This document shows, piece by piece, positions 60,847 to 64,000 of a stretch of DNA of 64,000 nucleotides. Both the position numbers and the translations under genes were made by a program. The notes beneath the pieces are model-generated. The model did not search any database. It saw only the letters and a program-made list of their open reading frames with translations, and had not been told where the DNA came from. The first letter of the stretch is position 1. Each line of letters starts with the position of its first letter. The stretch comes from Falsiroseomonas sp050563525 (GTDB taxonomy: Bacteria; Pseudomonadota; Alphaproteobacteria; Acetobacterales; Acetobacteraceae), in assembly GCF_050563525.1 (NCBI RefSeq), contig NZ_JBNXUN010000008.1, positions 1-64,000 on the forward strand, written 5' to 3'.

Positions 60847-61329
60847 ATGCCCGACGTGACCGAAACCTGGGCCGGCCGCCTGCTGTCCATCCACATCGCC
60901 GGCGAAGCCTCCGCCCCGATGCAGACCCTGGCCGAGGCAAGGCTGGTCGAGGGCCATGGCATCGAGGGCGACCGCTACGCCAGCGGCCGCGGCACCTACA
61001 GCCACAAGCCGCACCAGGACCGGCAATGCACGCTGATCGAGGTGGAGACGCTGGAGGCGCTGGCCCGCGACCACGGCCTGGCGCTGGCGCCTGAGGAAAG
61101 CCGCCGCAACCTGACGGTGCGCGGCGTGCCGCTGAACCACCTGGTCGGGCGCGAATTCCGGGTGGGCGAGGTGGTGTTGTTCGGCGGCCGGCTGAACGTG
61201 CCCTGCCAGTACCTGGACGACCTGCTTGGCCGCCCGCTGTTCAAGCCGCTGATGAACCGCTCCGGCCTGAACTGCCGTATCGTCCGGGGCGGCGTCATTC
61301 GGCCGGGCGACACGATCCTGCCGGTGTAA
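60847..61329 (+). CDS. MOSC-domain protein
   Basis: 160 residues, one MOSC domain. Key pieces: EGHGIEGDRYASGRGTYSHK, CTLIEVETLEAL, ESRRNLTVRGVPLNHLVGREFRVGEV and the conserved Cys C120 in LNVPCQYL. MOSC proteins act with molybdenum cofactor or on N-hydroxylated compounds (YiiM/mARC-like). No partner enzyme is adjacent. It ends 92 bp before a convergent SDR gene. Confidence 0.9.
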   Translation: MPDVTETWAGRLLSIHIAGEASAPMQTLAEARLVEGHGIEGDRYASGRGTYSHKPHQDRQCTLIEVETLEALARDHGLALAPEESRRNLTVRGVPLNHLVGREFRVGEVVLFGGRLNVPCQYLDDLLGRPLFKPLMNRSGLNCRIVRGGVIRPGDTILPV

Positions 61330-61340
61330 TTCAAGCCTCG

Positions 61341-61386
61341 AGCGCCGGCGAGCCATTCGGCGCTTGGCTTGTGCGCCACGTGGCGC
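61341..61386. terminator. Hairpins between convergent MOSC and SDR genes
   Basis: AGCGCCG (61341-61347) pairs with CGGCGCT (61358-61364) over 10 nt and is followed by TGGCTTGT, the nearest thing to a T-rich tail here. Just after it GCGCCACGTGGCGC (61373-61386) is a perfect 14-bp palindrome that could serve both strands. Bidirectional termination is likely. Confidence 0.5.
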
Positions 61387-61421
61387 GGCGGCCGCTCGGC
61401 CGGCTGCACCGGCCGCTGGAA

Positions 61422-62120
61422 TCACGCCGCGTAGATCATCTTCCGGGTCATGCCGCCATCGGTCAGGAACTCGGCGCCGGTGACGAAGCCAGCCTCCGGC
61501 CCGACCAGCCAGGCGACCAGGGCGGCCACGTCCTCCGGCGTCCCGACGCGCCCGGCCGGGTGCTGGGCGTGGTCCTGCGGCCGCAATTCGTCGCCCTGCG
61601 TGTCGATCCAGCCGGGGCTGACGCAGTTCACCCGGATCTCCGGGCCGAGGCTGACGGCCATCGCATGGGTCAGCGCCAGCAGGCCACCCTTGGAGGCGGC
61701 GTAGCTTTCGGTATCCGGCTCCGACTGATGCCCGCGGGTGGAGGCGACGGTCACCACCGAACCCCGCGCCGCACGCAGCAGGTCCTCCGCCGCGCGGACC
61801 AGCAGGAAGCTGGCGGTGAGGTTGGTCCCGAGGACGCTGGACCACTCGGCCAGCGACAGGTCGCGCAACGGCTTGCGGATCATGAATCCTGCATTGGAGA
61901 CCAGCGCATCCAGCCGGCCTTCCCGCGTACGGATATCCGCGACCAGCGCGGCCACGCCAGCTTCGTCGGCGACATCCGCGATGACGTGCCGCGGTCCGGG
62001 CGCCGCGTGGCAATCCGCACCCACCACCGCCCAGCCATCCCGCCGCAGCCGGGCCACGATGGCGGCGCCGATGCCACGCGCCGCGCCGGTGACGAGGGCG
62101 ACGCGCTGCGAGGCTGGCAT
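61422..62120 (-). CDS. Short-chain dehydrogenase/reductase
   Basis: 232 residues, classical SDR. NAD(P) motif TGAARGIG at 11-18, SNAGF at 75-79, catalytic SESYAASKGG type motif with Y140 and K144, and the C-terminal GAEFLTDGGMTRK. Oxidises or reduces an alcohol/ketone; substrate unknown. Start at 62120 overlaps the upstream GNAT gene stop (TGATG), so they are coupled. The acidic/neutral residue after strand 2 is D36 (GADCHAA), which favours NAD over NADP. Confidence 0.9.
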   Translation of the reverse strand: MPASQRVALVTGAARGIGAAIVARLRRDGWAVVGADCHAAPGPRHVIADVADEAGVAALVADIRTREGRLDALVSNAGFMIRKPLRDLSLAEWSSVLGTNLTASFLLVRAAEDLLRAARGSVVTVASTRGHQSEPDTESYAASKGGLLALTHAMAVSLGPEIRVNCVSPGWIDTQGDELRPQDHAQHPAGRVGTPEDVAALVAWLVGPEAGFVTGAEFLTDGGMTRKMIYAA

Positions 62121-62713
62121 CAGCCGGCGCGCAGCCGCTCGGGGATCGGCAGGCCGAGGCGCAGCGGCACCGGCCACAACTCCCGCACGGTGCGGGTGAT
62201 GCGGAAGCCGGCCTCGACGTAGTTCGGCAACGCACGCGGGTGGTCGGCGGTGCAGGTGTTCACCGTCAGCACGCGCGGTGCCTCCGCCCAGGCGGCGTCG
62301 ATGGCGTGACGCAGCAGGGCACGACCGGCGCCACGGCCGATCGCGTGCGGCATCAGGCCGAAATAGGCGAGGTTGATGCCGTATTCGCCGCCGCGGCGGT
62401 CCAGCTCATAGAAGCCGGCCGGCTCATTGCCCTGGATCAGCACATGGATGCTGATCTCCGGCCGCGCCAGCAGCATCGCGATCTCGCTGTCCGGCACGGT
62501 GCGGCGCAGCCACCACAGGTAGTCGCGGCCGACCGTGTCGTAGAGATAGCGATAGAAGGGCACGGAACAGGCGGCGACGCGCTGCACCGTGGCGCCCGGC
62601 GGCAGGTCCGGCGCCGGTGTTTCCGGCGGTGCCGTCATGCGCAGGAAGGTGACGTCCACCTCCACCCGTTGCACCGGCTCGCGGATGCCGGTCCCGCGCG
62701 CCGCGGTCGCCAT
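62120..62713 (-). CDS. GNAT-family N-acetyltransferase
   Basis: 197 residues. Acetyl-CoA loop GRGAGRALLRHAIDAAW (Q/R-x-x-G-x-G/A) and AGFYELDRRGGEYGINLAYFGLMP are the core of the fold; EAGFRITRTVRELWPV closes it. The first 45 residues are an unusual Pro/Thr-rich extension. It lies 3 bp after rpoD and is coupled to the SDR gene, so it may be read through from rpoD. Substrate unknown. Confidence 0.85.
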   Translation of the reverse strand: MATAARGTGIREPVQRVEVDVTFLRMTAPPETPAPDLPPGATVQRVAACSVPFYRYLYDTVGRDYLWWLRRTVPDSEIAMLLARPEISIHVLIQGNEPAGFYELDRRGGEYGINLAYFGLMPHAIGRGAGRALLRHAIDAAWAEAPRVLTVNTCTADHPRALPNYVEAGFRITRTVRELWPVPLRLGLPIPERLRAG

Positions 62714-62716
62714 TGC

Positions 62717-64000
<1,284 letters not shown>

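Overview
The window is a contiguous, very GC-rich (around 70%), densely packed piece of an alphaproteobacterial chromosome. The gene set points to Rhodospirillales/Acetobacteraceae, Roseomonas-like. Supporting signs are a CcrM-type GANTC methyltransferase, an alphaproteobacterial LexA box (GTTC-N7-GTTC) in front of imuA-imuB-dnaE2, orphan tripartite-tricarboxylate (Bug) receptors, hydantoinase/Ldh2 operons and a double-domain cold-shock protein. The genus is inference. I saw no rRNA, tRNA, CRISPR array, transposase, integrase or prophage gene; the region reads as ordinary core plus metabolic accessory chromosome.

Layout. 1-12,000: housekeeping. smc (cut by the left edge), a DsbA-like thiol oxidoreductase and a DUF721/DciA protein run leftward, with mutY and bioY divergent; then a zeta-like kinase, ccrM, rnhB, a cupin, and a small operon of a SAM methyltransferase with two TIGR04282/TIGR04283-type sugar-transfer proteins facing a PA0069-type radical SAM gene. 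12,000-17,700: a leftward sugar-type ABC importer operon that ends with an Ldh2-type dehydrogenase and a 60-residue membrane protein. 17,900-25,400: a fused DUF2382 stress protein, a FAD amine oxidase plus PLP dehydratase pair, an ScfR-type regulator and a motB-motA pair. 25,500-31,200: the SOS mutagenesis cassette imuA-imuB-dnaE2. 31,300-45,200: two Bug receptors, a 2-hydroxyacid dehydrogenase, a LysR regulator, a polyamine-type ABC importer, a two-domain cold-shock protein, and a HyuA-HyuB-Ldh2 operon divergent from the second Bug receptor.

45,300-52,800: a LysM/coiled-coil envelope protein, psd-pssA for phosphatidylethanolamine synthesis, a DUF427 protein, a beta-helix protein, a diheme cytochrome c overlapping a small tyrosine phosphatase, and an EamA permease. 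52,800-56,200: a tight four-gene CoA-transferase operon with one unknown member. 56,200-64,000: an acetyltransferase, DUF3047, a flavin reductase, a conserved unknown, a diacylglycerol-kinase-like protein, an inositol monophosphatase-like protein, a MOSC protein, and a leftward rpoD-GNAT-SDR group with rpoD cut by the right edge.

Much of the accessory content is uptake plus first-step catabolism of small organic acids, amides and amines. Many genes overlap by 4 bp (ATGA or GTGA) or as TGATG, so translational coupling is the rule. Intergenic GC-rich hairpins are common and lack U-tracts. I found no clearly unprecedented system. The best leads are the methyltransferase/sugar-transferase/radical-SAM locus, the CoA-transferase operon with its unknown 179-residue member, the in-frame DUF2382 fusion, and several leader or intercistronic RNA hairpins.
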